This document shows positions 11,033-22,795 of a stretch of DNA of 64,000 nucleotides, piece after piece. The stretch's first letter is position 1, and every line of letters starts with the position of its first letter. A program made the translations under genes and the position numbers. Source of the DNA: Heterotrichella gracilis (Eukaryota; Sar; Xanthophyceae; Tribonematales; Xanthonemataceae); assembly GCA_032358255.1 (NCBI GenBank), contig JAULBX010018636.1, positions 1-64,000 on the forward strand, written 5' to 3'. The notes under the pieces are model-generated. The model was not told where the DNA came from. It searched no databases and saw only the letters and a program-made list of their open reading frames with translations.

Positions 11033-12074
11033 GTACCTGTACTGGTATCTTGCACAGGTATCCAAAGCACAGGCACAGCAAGCTGAAGCAAGCAAGCAAC
11101 AAAAGACGGCAAACAGGTGTCTCTTGACACCACGCTTTGTTAAAAGTCTATCATTCACTCTATGCAACCCTTGGCCGCTATACAACCCGTATCCACAATA
11201 TTACGTGTAGTACGGCACAGGAATAGGGCTTGCACCCCAAAGCCTGCGCAGCCGCAGCCAAATAGGGATATTGTCCACCTGGTCTTGGGTGATATATATG
11301 GTGCAACATGCAGGAGCACCATGCATGACCATGTTTTGGTACTTTTGGCAGTATGCCAGTCGAATTCTTTTTGCTAGTGCTCATTTGATTGTTATGATGT
11401 GTTTAAATGCTTATCCTTGTTGCTGTTGGCTCGTTGCCGCGCGGGGTGTGGCTTTTTCAAAATCCTATAGCTTAGGGTTTATGTCCGGGTTTTAGCAGCC
11501 CCCCAACACCCCCGGTAGCTTGTGCCACAAGCTGTGGTGGCTGAATACAATCACAGTTACAATAGTGCTAGATACTTTATCCAAACGGATGCACTCGCCT
11601 GATGTGAGTGCAACATGCCAAAGCACGGTAATGTAAGTACACTGAACGGGGCTACCGTATTCTAAGTCCTATTCTCTAGTTGGTAACCTACGCCATGTTC
11701 CACTAGTTGCTGGCCCAATGGTACAGAAATGCAGAACAACCTAATACCCCACATGGCCCTCTCAAACAAACGTGGCAAGACCAGTTACCTGCCTAGCTGG
11801 GACTGTGCAAGATCCAACGCAGTCCCTTTTTGCATCACAATGATCCATGGAAAAGTTTTATGCAAAAATCAGCAACTGCCTGAATACTTCCCCATATCAC
11901 TCGACTACTCCACAGTCCTAGTATAAACCAAGCGCGCACAGAGACACATGTCCATCCCACAAAGGTTGGCACTTCTCAATAGATAACCTGTCCAGATGTT
12001 GTAGTCCAAACGCTGCGTGTGAAGTGGAATTTGGCCAGAAGACAACACAACTGCCTCAAGTCTCAACACAGTCA
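11033..12074. other. No gene recognised
   Basis: Open frames here are short and lack credible splice context. The stretch lies just beyond the terminal exon of the minus-strand coiled-coil gene and probably includes its 3' untranslated region. Confidence 0.5.
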
Positions 12075-15000
12075 CTAGACCTTCTTCTTCAGGTCTGACA
12101 CCTGCTGCCTGGCGCTCCCAATTGTCTTCCAAACGCGGGCAAACTTGGCCTTGATTAGGTCACTGCCATCACTGCGCTCCACTTCTCCTTCCTTCTTCTT
12201 CATGGCACCACCTGAACCAAAGCACACTTTTATCACAACTGCCTCGTCCACCCTTCACCCTTGGCCACACAGTTGAACACAAGCAGTGCAAAGCAGCACT
12301 AGGATAGCAGCATACAGCATGGCATCCATACCTACAAAATCGGTTACACAGATAGTGTGCACAACACAGCAGGCACCGTTGGCAAGCATACCTGCAAGCT
12401 TTTGCTGGCGATACGCCGCCCTGGCGTTGATGGCTTCCATCCTCTGCTTTCTCTCTGCGTCGCGTCGCTCATACAACTCTTTGTCCCTGAGGCGGTCCTC
12501 CTCATCCTGAAGCGCCATGCGCTCGTTCTCTTCCTCCATGGCCTCAATCTCCTTCTCAAGAAGGTCAATCTGGGCCTGGAGAGCTGCTTCTGCGGTGGGG
12601 GTATGTGCAAACAAGTAAGTATCTGGTGGACAGCGAGCAGCTTACTGCTGCAATGGCACAGTTCCTGGAAACCCGCTGCAACTAGTTTACTCCCACCTCA
12701 GTAGCAACATTGAGCTTTCCCTGCCTATGTGACCCCCGCCTCACTGACACAAAAGACAACAAGGCAACAGGCTTTACAATGCAGCTGCTCACCTTGTGCT
12801 GGGGTGAGAACGCATGGCTGCGGCTCTCCTGCTGGCTGTGCCACTGCGGCCTCCATGTGACGTACCTGCAAACCCCGCAGGTGGGTAGTGCACGCGAGTA
12901 AAAACTTGCTCGGGTCGCTTGTTCACAAGCCAAAGTCACGACTGAAGTGCTCGAAACCTCACCAGTGCCACACCCCAAGTCCCACACCCAGAGCTCTTGA
13001 CACTCGTAGGCAAACGCCAGCTCTCCTTGTTGTGCACAACGGTCTAGACTATGGGAGAGCCTGTAGAGAAGAAAAGCTGGAAAGCCCACGTTGAGCTTGG
13101 AGATCTGGAGCGCTTTGTAGTTTTCGGGTCACACCACTTTCGGGTGTTTGAAGGAACAATCTGTGGACTTGCCTACATGGCGAAGTAAAGAGGCACGTAT
13201 AGCCAGCAGATAGCACACTAGCTCGTCGACAAATAGCACGCCCATCTTTGTTCACTGCTTGAAACCAGTTTAATAAGGGCGGTTCTGGTGTGCTCCTCCG
13301 AGAGAGACTTTCAGCTGAGGCTCGATGGGGATCCCCATACTGTTTGGGTGGGGAAAGGAACCCTCGATCCGTGAAAATGAAAATATTTTTTCCCGATCTT
13401 GAGGGATCCCCGCGTCAGCAAGGTGTGGGACCCCATTTATTATTATTCTTATTATTTCCAAGGTGGGGCATATTAGTGACTTGATGTCACACTCCAACCA
13501 CCATCCCTGGAGCGTTAGGCCATCACTATACACTGCCCACTGGGCTTCAACAACTCTACCATGATTCTGCCTTTGATTTTCAGGAGCCCCTCGGGTTGTG
13601 GTTCCGACGGGGGGCCAGGGCCAGGGTGTGGTTCATGTTTACAAATCATTTTGCAGCGTTTGTCACATGAAAATATCCGGTTTGGACTGGTGCTGAGTCA
13701 GGGGCACCCAGGCTGGCAAACGGGAACATCCTACAGCTGCTCATAACCGTTATGGTGCACAGCCATGCCCTTCCAACAACTGAAGAGGCCGGTACACTAC
13801 TTTGGCGTCTGTTTTCCTTTCTTTCCTTTCACTACATTTCCACGGCCATCTCCAGCGACATTCAGGCTCCCTGTTTGGGACAGGCATCCACCACCCGTCC
13901 CGCCCTCATTGGCCACTGGGGCGCACCCGCAAGCGGCCCAAAAATTAAACCCACGTCAGGCTGCACCCCTGTTGTGTAGAGCTACTCAACCTCTATTAGG
14001 GACGCTGGCGCCACTTGGAGCCTGGGCTGAACACCTGATCTAGGCGCCCTGAGGGGATGCAGAGCTCGAAGTGAATGATCCACCTCAAGCTGAAGCCTGC
14101 CAGGAATAGCTGCTCCCAAGCTGCCCCCCCTTTTGATTGTCACCAACAAGGGGGGGATTCCTCACAAGTTATTCCCAGCTGCCTGTGAAAGCAAACAGCA
14201 TTTTAATCACCCCAGCCCTCACGCTGTGGGATTGAGGGCATCAACGACGCATGTGCGCGGCAGCAACAGCTATGTTGGTTGTCTGCGCACAGCGTGGTGG
14301 CTCACTGTTGGCTGGAGTTTCAAAGAATATTTGTATTACAAATGATTTTGGGCATCAAATGATCGCGTGAACAACCTGCAAGGCTTCCCATGGAATTATG
14401 TGCGGTACCCACACAAACATGTGTGTCAACTATGCCGCAAGAGGGGCCAACCTTCACCTGTACCAAATAAAGCCATTTACTGATTTATGCCATATATTGA
14501 ATAATAGGTGGCTTTTACATTCCCTGCTGATTTTTTTAAAATCGAAAGGTATTTAAAAACAAATGTACATCACCCCATACCCGCAGCGTTACCTGCACCC
14601 ATGGCGGTGGTCCCACAGATCAGCGTTGGCAAAGCTCCCCAGGGAATGCCACAACCGTCTACTGCTTGAATTTCCTCATGATTTCTGCATCGTGAATCAG
14701 CCAAGTCTGCCGCAATTCTCAATTGAACTACCATTGATGTCAGTTGCCAAGAAGGGGCTTCTTCAGCTCCTCCACCTCCTGCCTGCCTGCCTGCCTGCCT
14801 CGTACACACCGCAGCAAAGCCTCCCAAATTCCAACAGAATTCCCGGGTTTGTTGCCTCCACCAACGCGCCTCGATCCCTGTATTTGCTCCATCCCACAAC
14901 CTGCAACAACCAAAGCACTGGGTAGGTTACCCGGCCCAACCGCTCAGTCCCTTCCTCTTCATCTTGAACTATACTGTTCCCTTCAAGTTCCTTCAGCAGT

Positions 15001-17671
15001 GTTGTTTTCAGGTAAGCATTGTCACAGGTGCACTCGTGAAAATACGTCAATCAATGTGTTCGATTGACGTCAGCATTGTGCTCTGCCAAATCCCAACCCG
15101 AAACCCTAAACCCTAAACCATCCCAATCCTAACCCTAAACCCTAAACCCTAAAGCATCATGATATATATAATAATATTATGTCCAGTCAGAGCGTGTTGG
15201 GCTTGTCGACAATCACCACTACACCATGGTTGTTACAAATGGCATTGGCGCTTATGCCTCAGCAGCAATCACAGCCTCTGCAAGCTGTTGCTGCATGACT
15301 GCACCCCGTCCTGAACAAAGCGCAAACAAAGCGGGGCCCCTGAGGGACCGCCATGCAATGGGTTTAGGGTTAAGGGTTCTGGTTTTAGGGTTTAGGGAGC
15401 GCCAGGCCTACAGTGGCAGCTTACCAGTAGGTGGGGCCTGCAGGAATTTTGGTGGCTGTGCCACTGCCTTCTTCACAGGTGCGGTACCTGCAACAAACCC
15501 AGTGCACCTCGTCGGCTTATCCCATGACAGTCCACTTCTAAAAATGATCAGGGGCCTGGCATAACCTTGAGCACAGAATTATTTTGCGCAACACACCAGG
15601 CACCATACAGCCCGGCAAGCGTACCTGTGAGCTTCTGCCAGGAACCTGCTGTCATGGCGTTGAGTTCTTTGCTCTTCTGCTGGGTCCTTGCCCTCAGCTG
15701 CTCCATCGTTTCTTGGTGCTTGCGGTTGGCCTCCTCAAGCCGACGCTTGCCACGCTCTAACTCTTGCTCCATGACCTTCTTTTGGTAGCTAAGGACGGAG
15801 ATATGAGCCCAGATGGCTGCTTCTGCAGCAGGGATATGCCCAAATACGTAAGTACTGGGGAGACAAAGTGCGTGTTACTGCGGCAGCGGCACTGTCACTG
15901 GGAACCCGCTACAGTTAGTTCATTCCGGAACCCCACCTCAGCAGCAATGAAGGGCTTTCAATGCCTCTGAGAACCCCGTCTAAGGACTGAAAGGGAACGG
16001 GAGCAACTCACATCAACAGCCTTGCAATGCAGCTGCTTACCTTGTTCTGGGGTGGGAGCAACAGGCTTAACAGGCTGTGCCACTGCTGCCTTCTGCACGG
16101 GTGCGGTACCTGCAACAAATTTCAAATAAAAAATATTGAAATATAAAACAAATTAAAAATCAAATTTAAGTTTAAACATTTAAATTTAAATTTTGTCTAA
16201 GTCAGCTTATCCCATCACATTCCACCTCTTATTAAGGACCCTGGCATGACTAGCATAACCGTGAGCACACAGATAGTGTGCGCAACATAGCAGGCACCTT
16301 ACAGCACGACAAGCGCACCTGTGAGCTTCTGCCAGGAACCTGCTGTCATGGCCTTGAGGGTTTTTACCTTCTCCCCTATCCTTGGATTGCTCTGCTCCAT
16401 CCACTCTTGGTGCTTGCGCTTGTCCTCCTCAGTCTGACGCTCCCTGCGCGAGCTCTTTTCCTTGTAGGCCTCCCTTTGCTTCTCCAGGAGGTTGGATTGA
16501 ACCTGGAGCGCTGCCTCTGCATGGGTATGTGCAAACACGTAAGCATCGGGGGAGACTATGAGCATCTTACTGTTGCAGAGGCACTGTCACTGGGAACATG
16601 CCACATACTTTATTCCGGAATCCCACCTCAGCAGCAATGAAGGGCTGCCAATGCCGGTGAGACTTGAACCCTAAACCCTAAACCCTAAAGCAGTGCAAAG
16701 CAGCATACAGCATGGCATCCATACCTGCAATCTCGAGCACACAGATAGTGTGCACAACACAGCAGGCACCGTTGGCAAGCATACCTGCAAGCGTTTGCTG
16801 GCGATACGCTGCCCTGGCTTTGAGGACCTCCCTCCTCTGCTGTCTCTCTGCGTCGCGTCGCTCTACAACTCTTTGTCCCTGCGGCGGTCCTCCTCATACT
16901 GACGCGCCATGCGCTCGTTCTCTTTCTCCATGGCCTCGATCTCCTTCTCAAGCAGGTCGATCTGGGCCTGGAGAGCTGCTTCTGCGGTGGGGGTACGTGC
17001 AAACAAGTAAGTATCTGGTGGACAGCGAGCAGCTTACTGCTGCAATGGCACAGTTCCTGGAAACCCGCTACAACCAGTTTGTTCCCACCTCAGCAGCAAC
17101 GAAGGGCTTGCTGTGAGCTGCCCATGAGACCCCTGTCTTACAGACAGAAAATACAACAAAGCAACGGAAGCAACTCACACCCTGGGCCTAACAGGCCCAC
17201 GTTGCAGCTGCTTATAAGCTAAATTAATCAAGTAATTACCTTGTGCTGGGGGGAGAACCCAAACCCATGGCTGGTCCACCGCGGCCTCCTGCACTTGCAC
17301 GGTACCTGCAACCCAGAAGGGGGTATGCGCAAACCCTTGATAGCTGCAGTGTTGGGAGTGTTCTGTACAAGCATAACATATAGTCACAAGTACTGACCAG
17401 AGCTGTTGGTACCACTAGACTCCCACCTTGGCCCTGTTGCCACCTAGGTACCAGGCAACCGCAGCCCCAGCCTCAGCAGCATATAACAACTTGCGCAGGA
17501 CTGTCACTGCAATACCTCTTTCAACCCCGTGTTGAAGGCAGAGGGCGTACCAGGGGACGGCGCTGCACAGGCTTTTGCATGCATGCATTGTAGTGCCAGT
17601 AGCTTACCGGAAGGTGGGGTAGGGGCAGTAGGCTGCGCAACAGGAGGCAGTGCTTCTGGTGGCTGTGACAT
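12075..17671 (-). CDS. Modular coiled-coil / Pro-Ala-rich protein, copy A
   Basis: Minus-strand exons alternate two kinds of module. Linker exons are Pro/Ala/Gln-rich: 17608-17671 (MSQPPEALPPVAQPTAPTPP, likely start), about 17240-17306, 16045-16110, 15420-15485 and 12790-12880. Coiled-coil exons are about 200 bp: 16785-16985, 16325-16525, 15630-15830 and 12402-12594 (for example LQAQIDLLEKEIEAMEEENE). The last exon, 12075-12211, encodes SDLIKAKFARVWKTIGSARQ, then QVSDLKKKV and a stop. Exons share phase 1 boundaries, so modules can be added or skipped in frame. The 16.8-kb coiled-coil copy has lost one base relative to the 12.4-kb copy (after RRDKEL), so it is probably skipped or dead. The family is unknown; an extended scaffold-like protein is the natural reading. 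Exact exon use and the start are uncertain. Confidence 0.5.
13100..14560. other. Intron-like or intergenic stretch, no exon recognised
   Basis: This lies inside the span of the minus-strand coiled-coil gene between module exons at 12.9 and 15.4 kb. I see no coiled-coil or linker module in it and no convincing frame on the plus strand. Its composition differs from the repeated modules, suggesting it was inserted or is a long intron. Confidence 0.4.
14570..14930 (-). other. Duplicated low-complexity segment, partner of 19.02-19.40 kb
   Basis: The minus-strand frame here (blocks LTSMVVQLRIAADLADSRCR and GALPTLICGTTAMGAGN) resembles that at 19020-19400 (LTVRLEAEYKLRIADTTKSC and LSATLICGNIAKGSVAAGN). 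The two therefore derive from one duplicated piece. The plus strand has CCTG and CACA-rich low complexity. Whether it is ever an exon is unclear. Confidence 0.4.
15100..15154. repeat. Interstitial telomere-like CCCTAAA tract
   Basis: Two short runs of AAACCCTAAACCCTAAA-type sequence are separated by a degenerate spacer. The repeat is the plant/green-algal telomere unit. It sits between exon modules of the coiled-coil gene. Confidence 0.8.
16117..16197. repeat. AT-rich island in a GC-rich intron
   Basis: About 80 bases made almost only of A and T (AAATTTAAATTT-like words) interrupt an intron just upstream, on the minus strand, of a linker exon. The composition is unlike anything around it. 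It may be a low-complexity insertion or a matrix-attachment-like tract. Confidence 0.6.
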
Positions 17672-18160
17672 GGTGGTGTATTTGCACAGATGCGGTAGAC
17701 CCAGGGTATGTGCAAAACCTTGCCACGAACAGAGGGGTATTTCTTGAAGATACCAAGCAGACCAAGGTGGGTCTCCAACTTTGGCAGGGCCACGACGGCA
17801 AGGATTACTGTTGCGTGGGCATTAACAGTGGGAGCTACCAGCTCTCCCACCTTGTACTGCGACACCTTTCTGCTCGTCGTTAGCACCCGAGTGCCTTGCC
17901 CAGCAGCTGACTTCCAAACCCTAGCGCAGGGTTTGAAGTAGCCCCTTCACCGTGAAGGGCCTGGGCAAACGGAAGCATAAACCGTTTGCACCTTAAGACA
18001 GCTGCGCAGGTTGCTTTCAAGGCTATCATCAGCTCGGCTTCCCTTGTTGCCGATGCAACCCAACTGGTCGGAAGATATGTCTTTACCAAGTACACACAGC
18101 GGAGTTCGATTGGATCTAGTGAAGGGGTCACTTGCCCACATACTCTCACTCCCTCTCGCC
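17672..18160. promoter_or_regulatory. Divergent promoter region, copy A
   Basis: This segment separates the minus-strand start of coiled-coil copy A (17671) from the plus-strand start of the RNF25 fragment (18161). It is closely similar to 22289-22795, which lies between copy B and the intact RNF25-like gene. The minus frame from 17886 (KVSQYKVGELVAPTVNAHAT and onward) is open in this copy but broken by an indel in the other. It could be 5' untranslated sequence or a first exon. Confidence 0.5.
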
Positions 18161-18388
18161 ATGGTAAACGAGGACGCGTGTGTAGAACTCGAAGCATTGA
18201 CGTATAAATATGAGGGCGACTGCTCCCTGGGCGAGCTACGAGTGGTCTGTAACGAGCCTAGCCTACCTAGGGCGAGGTGGATGTGGGCCCTGGGGGTGTG
18301 CCTGACGACGAAGCCTTTGTACGGACCACGCTGGAGCGGCCAAACTACTCACAGGAGGAGCCCAGGATCAGCTTGAGCAACAGCGCAG
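18161..18388 (+). pseudogene. Truncated RWD-exon copy of RNF25-like gene
   Basis: This is a duplicate of the first exon of the RNF25-like gene at 22796. It starts with the same MVNEDAC and reads ELEALTYKYEGDCSLGELRV before the frame shifts after NEPSLP, where two extra bases lie relative to the intact copy. The exon's donor (GCAG/GTGGGT at 18388) and about 240 bp of following intron are also duplicated. The RING exon and the C-terminal exons are absent. It can at most yield an N-terminal RWD fragment, so I call it a pseudogene from segmental duplication. Confidence 0.8.
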
Positions 18389-18639
18389 GTGGGTGAGGTG
18401 GTATGGACTTGGGTTGGGCGGTGGGATGCATGCATGCATATGAAAACGCACATGCCTCAGCCAAGACCGTCCTATCACCTCAAACTGGTAGGCACTTGTG
18501 GGGCGATATCAGTTTGGTTGACAATGCAGGTGGGTGGATGAAGGATGGTACACATCTGGAAAGCTTGATCTGCTTGCCCTCATCCCCGGGATCGAGGTGC
18601 AGGTATGGAAGAGAAAACAAATAAAGAAATGAGCTTTTC

Positions 18640-19020
18640 CACTGTAAAACATTTTGTTTGCATCTTACATTGTGATAGTGTATGGTTTGGTAGTACCTTT
18701 TATGGCTACAATACGTCAGCCGCGACATGCGTGCATGCCACCGGCAACTTGCAACATGGGTCGTCAACGTGCTTACAGGTTGAAGCACTGCATGTTTTGC
18801 GCACACAGCAAACTAGCTGCTTTACAGCTGTATAATAAACCCGTTTCATTTTCACCAGCATTGTAGTGTGCAGGGCATTCTTGCGCTGGGCTGCACATTG
18901 AAGTGTGTTTTCCTATTTTATTCTCCAGTGCCGTTGTAAGAAGAGCGAACCAAAGCTACCCCCAAAGGATTGCTTGCACCCATGGAATTGTGCGTCTTGA
19001 ATATGCCAGGTCATAACGAT
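18640..19020. other. No gene seen; breakpoint region of the duplication
   Basis: Similarity to the downstream RNF25 intron fades by about 18640. The stretch to 19020 is moderately AT-rich and shows no module. It probably contains the edge of the duplicated segment. Confidence 0.35.
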
Positions 19021-19104
19021 CAAGCCAAGCACCAACCTGCATTACCCGCGGCTACTGACCCCTTGGCAATATTCCCGCAAATGAGCGTTGCTGATAGGAG
19101 AGCA

Positions 19105-19217
19105 AGCCACAGCCACAGCCACAGCCACAGCCACAGCCACAGCCACAGCCACAGCCACAGCCACAGCCACAGCCACAGCCACAGCCGCAGCCGCAGCCAC
19201 AGCCACAGCCACAGCCA
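19105..19217. repeat. AGCCAC hexanucleotide microsatellite
   Basis: About nineteen AGCCAC units, two of them AGCCGC, run without interruption. The plus strand reads as Ser-His repeats and the minus strand as Trp-Leu or Cys-Gly repeats, so long open frames here are artefacts of the repeat. Confidence 0.9.
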
Positions 19218-19639
19218 TCCACCGCATGACTTTGTGGTGTCCGCAATTCTCAGCTTATATTCTGCCTCAAGTCTTACTGTCAGCTGCCCTTCTTCAAATC
19301 CGACACCGTCTGCCTGCCCCACACACACCGCAGCAAAGCCTCCCAAATCCCACCAGGGCTGCCGCCTTCGATGCCTCCATCAACGCGTTTTGACCCCTCT
19401 CCCTGCCCCTGCCCACCACCTGCAACCACCACAAGGCACAATGTTCAACTTGCTCCATGTCTGAATCCTCAACCCTAACCCTACACCCTAAACGGCCCCT
19501 GCCCACCACCTGCAACAACCAAAGGCACACTGTTGACTTTGCTCCATATGTGTATCGTCCGCCTTCAACCTTGTGCCAGTGCAATTGACAGTGTTCACAA
19601 AGCATTGCTGGCAGCTGACAACATGAACGACAACCGTAC

Positions 19640-22288
19640 CCGCAAGCTTTTGTTGGGCCCGGGCAAGCGCTGCTTTGGCATTGAGGATGTCCATCTCCTT
19701 CTGTCTCTCCGCCTCTATCACTTGCAGCTGTAACCGCTGGGAAGCTATCTCCAGCCTCTTCACCTCCATCTCCAGCCCCGCGAGCTCAATTCGCTTGTGA
19801 ACCAGCTCAACATCTGCAACAGCGGGAGTGTTGTGCTCAAGCATGGAAGTACTGACCTACCGTGAGGGTGGAGTGCTTTTCAACAATCATCACTATGCGC
19901 GTCTGGCCATGGACAGGACAGGACAGGACAAGGGGGTTTAGGGTTTAGGGTTTAGGGTTTAGGGTTTAGGGTGGAGTACTTTTCCACAGTCATCACTATG
20001 CGCGTCTGGCCATGGACAGGACAGGACAGGACAAGGGATCCCGGGGGGGGGGGATTTCACATAAACAGGAATACAGTGGCAGCTTACCAGTTAATGGGAC
20101 TGAAACTTGCTGTGCTGTTGCGGCCTCCCGCACTGGTGGGGCCTGCAGGACCTCTGATTGCTGTCCCATTGAGGGCACAGGTGTGGTACCTGCAAACCCC
20201 GAAGGTTAGTACGTGCAGGTCCTGTAAAACCCGCGGGTCGTACCGAAAACAGCAGCGCATGCGGTCTACAGCGTGGCACCCATACCTGCAACAAGCTTTT
20301 GCTGGCGATGCGCAATCATGGCCTTGATGACTTCCCACTTCTGCCGTGTCCTTGCTTTGACTAGCTCAGTCCTTATTTGTTGCCTGAGCCTCTCCTCCTC
20401 AAATTCAGCCTCACTGCGCTCTCTCTCTACCTTCGTCTCCTCCCTTTCCTTCTTTAGCAGGTTAATCTTGACCTTGAGAGCTGCTTCTGAGGTGGGGGAA
20501 TGAACATGTAAGTATCGGGGAGAAAAATGCAGCTTATAAACTTGTGATTACTGCTGCAATGAAATAAACGATTACTGGAACCCGCTACAATCAATTTGTT
20601 CCCACTTTGCCACCAATAAAGAGCTTTCACTGCCTATAAACCCCCGCCTTGAAGACTACACAGACGGAAAAGAAGACAGGGGAAGAGAAGCACTCACGCC
20701 AACAGGCCTACAATACAGCCGCTTACTTTGCTCTGGGGTGAGAACAAATGCCTGCGGCACTCCTGCTGGCTGTGCCACTGCTGCGGCCTCCTGCACTTGC
20801 GCAGCACCTGCAACCCGCAGGTGGGTACATGCAAATTGGTGCAGTATGTCAGTTGGCAGCAGTGTTGTAATTCACCACTGAATAAGTTTGAGAGTCTGGA
20901 GCTCATCAGGCAGACACCTATATTTGCCGAGCATGCCATATAAGGATCGAACAAGGATATGTTTAAGACTATTTCCCAAAAAAACATAAGGAGAAGTATA
21001 AATGGGCCCCGAAAAATAAGGATAATAATACAGGACAGGTCCAAATAATTCCTCAATATGTGTACATTGGCAGCATACCAGTAGATGGCACTGAAACTTG
21101 CTGTGCTGCTGCGGCCTCCTGCACCGGTGGGGCCTGTATGACTTCTGATTGCTGTGCCATTGAGGGCAAAGGTGTGGTGCCTGCAAACCCCGCAGGGTAA
21201 TTATAGTACATGCATACCCTGTAATTACACATCCCGCACGTGGTACCAAAACAGCAGCGCATGCACCCAAATGCATGGCAAGCATACCTGCAGGCTTTCT
21301 CCGGGCAGGCGCTGGTACATATATGGCGTTGATGATGTCCCGCTCCCGCTGTGCCCTGAGTTTGTTCAGGTGGCGCCTGGTTTCTAGCCTCTGGATCTCC
21401 TCCTCGCCCTCACGCTCCTTGCGCTCTCTCTCTTCCTTCATCTCCTCGCAGTGCTTGTTCATGTTGTAACAATGGGCCCAGATAGCTGCTTCTGTGGCAG
21501 GGGTATGTGCAATGAACGAAAGTACCGGGGAGAAACAACAAGCGCTTACTGCTGCAAACGCACAGTCACTGGAACCCATTACAATCGGTTTGTGCCCACC
21601 TCAGCAGCAACAAAGAGCTTTCACTGCCTCCCGTCTTACACAGACAGAGGAAACGGAAGCAACTCACACCCAACAGGCCTACACTGCAGCTGCTACAGCT
21701 GCTCACCTTCTTCTGGGGTGAAAACAGCAGGCTCCGGCACTCCTGCTGGCTGTGCCACTGCGGCCTCCTCCATGTCATGGAAACCCAGGAAACCCAGCAA
21801 AGTGTGGGTAAGTTGTGAAAAAGCCATAGTCAGTCTCTCGTTCGAAAACGCAGTCGCTCGTTCCCAGGTTCCCTATCTGGCTGGCTGTACCACTGCTGGC
21901 TGTGCCACTGCGGCCTCCATGTGACGTAAACCCAGCAGGTGGGTACGTGCACATCCGTTGATAGCTGCAGTGGTGCCAGTGTTCGGTACAGGCACGTTGA
22001 TTCACAAGTTCGGACCAGGATGAACGTTGCAGTGCTATTGGTACCACTAGACACCGGCCACTAGCTACTGGGCCACCCGCAGCCTCAGTAGCAGATCACA
22101 GCCTGCTCAGGACCGTCTTTGCAATATCTCTTTCCCGTGTTGATAACAGAGATGGACGAAGGGAACGGCGCGCCACGCACAGGACAGGCTTTTGCATGCA
22201 TGCATTGTAGTGCCAGCAGCTTACCGGTAGGAGGGGTAGGGGCAACAGGCGGCACAACAGGCGGCAGCATTTCTGGTGGCTGTGACAT
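19640..22288 (-). CDS. Modular coiled-coil / Pro-Ala-rich protein, copy B
   Basis: This is a second run of the same alternating modules on the minus strand. The likely first exon is 22225-22288 (MSQPPEMLPPVVPPVAPTPP), the same length and donor as in copy A. Linker exons follow at about 21710-21920, 21080-21180 (PLPSMAQQSEVIQAPPVQEA), 20735-20810 and 20090-20190. Coiled-coil exons are at 21290-21500 (EEMKEERERKEREGEEEIQR), 20290-20490 (VERERSEAEFEEERLRQQIR) and 19640-19815 (LEMEVKRLEIASQRLQLQ). Linkers at 20.1 and 21.1 kb are near-identical, showing recent internal duplication. No terminal exon like 12075-12211 is visible, so copy B may be truncated or spliced into copy A's exons. Function unknown. 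Confidence 0.5.
19868..20037. repeat. Direct repeat pair around a telomere-like tract
   Basis: A segment of about 68 bp at 19868-19935, ending in repeated GGACA units, recurs almost exactly at 19970-20037. Between them lie about five perfect TTTAGGG units (about 19937-19972). It lies in an intron of coiled-coil copy B. Confidence 0.9.
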
Positions 22289-22795
22289 GGTGGAGTCTTC
22301 ACACAGGTGTGGTAGACCTAGGGTACGTGCAAAACCTTGGCACGGGACAGAGGGGTATTCTTGAAGATACCAAGCAGACTAAGGGTGGGTCTCCGAGTTT
22401 GACAGGGCGACGACAGTAAGATATCTGTTGCGTGAGCAAGAACAGTGGCCAGCGGTGTGGAGCTACCAACTCCCCCACCTTGTACTGCGACACCTTTCCC
22501 AAACGCTCGTCTCGTATACCACCTTCCGTTGTGCGATGCCCTGCAGCTGACTTTCAAACCCTAGCGCAGGGTCTCAACTAGCCAGCCTCAGCCAAAGTTT
22601 GCGGATCCGAAGCATAAAGCGTTGCACCTTTGGATAGCTGGGCACGTTGCTTTCACAGCCGTCATGCTCAGGCCTCATTTATAGGCAAGAGGAAACACCA
22701 CTGGGTCGGGTTCGTCCACGCCAGTTATACATGTGTATACGGGTTGGGATCCAGTGAAGGGCTCGCTCACCCACAGACTGTCACTCCCTCACACC
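22289..22795. promoter_or_regulatory. Divergent promoter region, copy B
   Basis: This is the presumed shared promoter of coiled-coil copy B (minus, start 22288) and the intact RNF25-like gene (plus, start 22796). It is duplicated at 17672-18160. I see no convincing TATA box. The conserved parts shared by the two copies are the best candidates for functional elements. Confidence 0.45.

Noticed and set aside
13270-13533. Minus-strand frame resembling a mobile-element protein
   Set aside because: It is short, has no recognisable motif and lies in probable intron sequence.
18970-19464. A long open frame with Ser-His repeats
   Set aside because: The frame is produced by the AGCCAC microsatellite; all frames through it are open on both strands.
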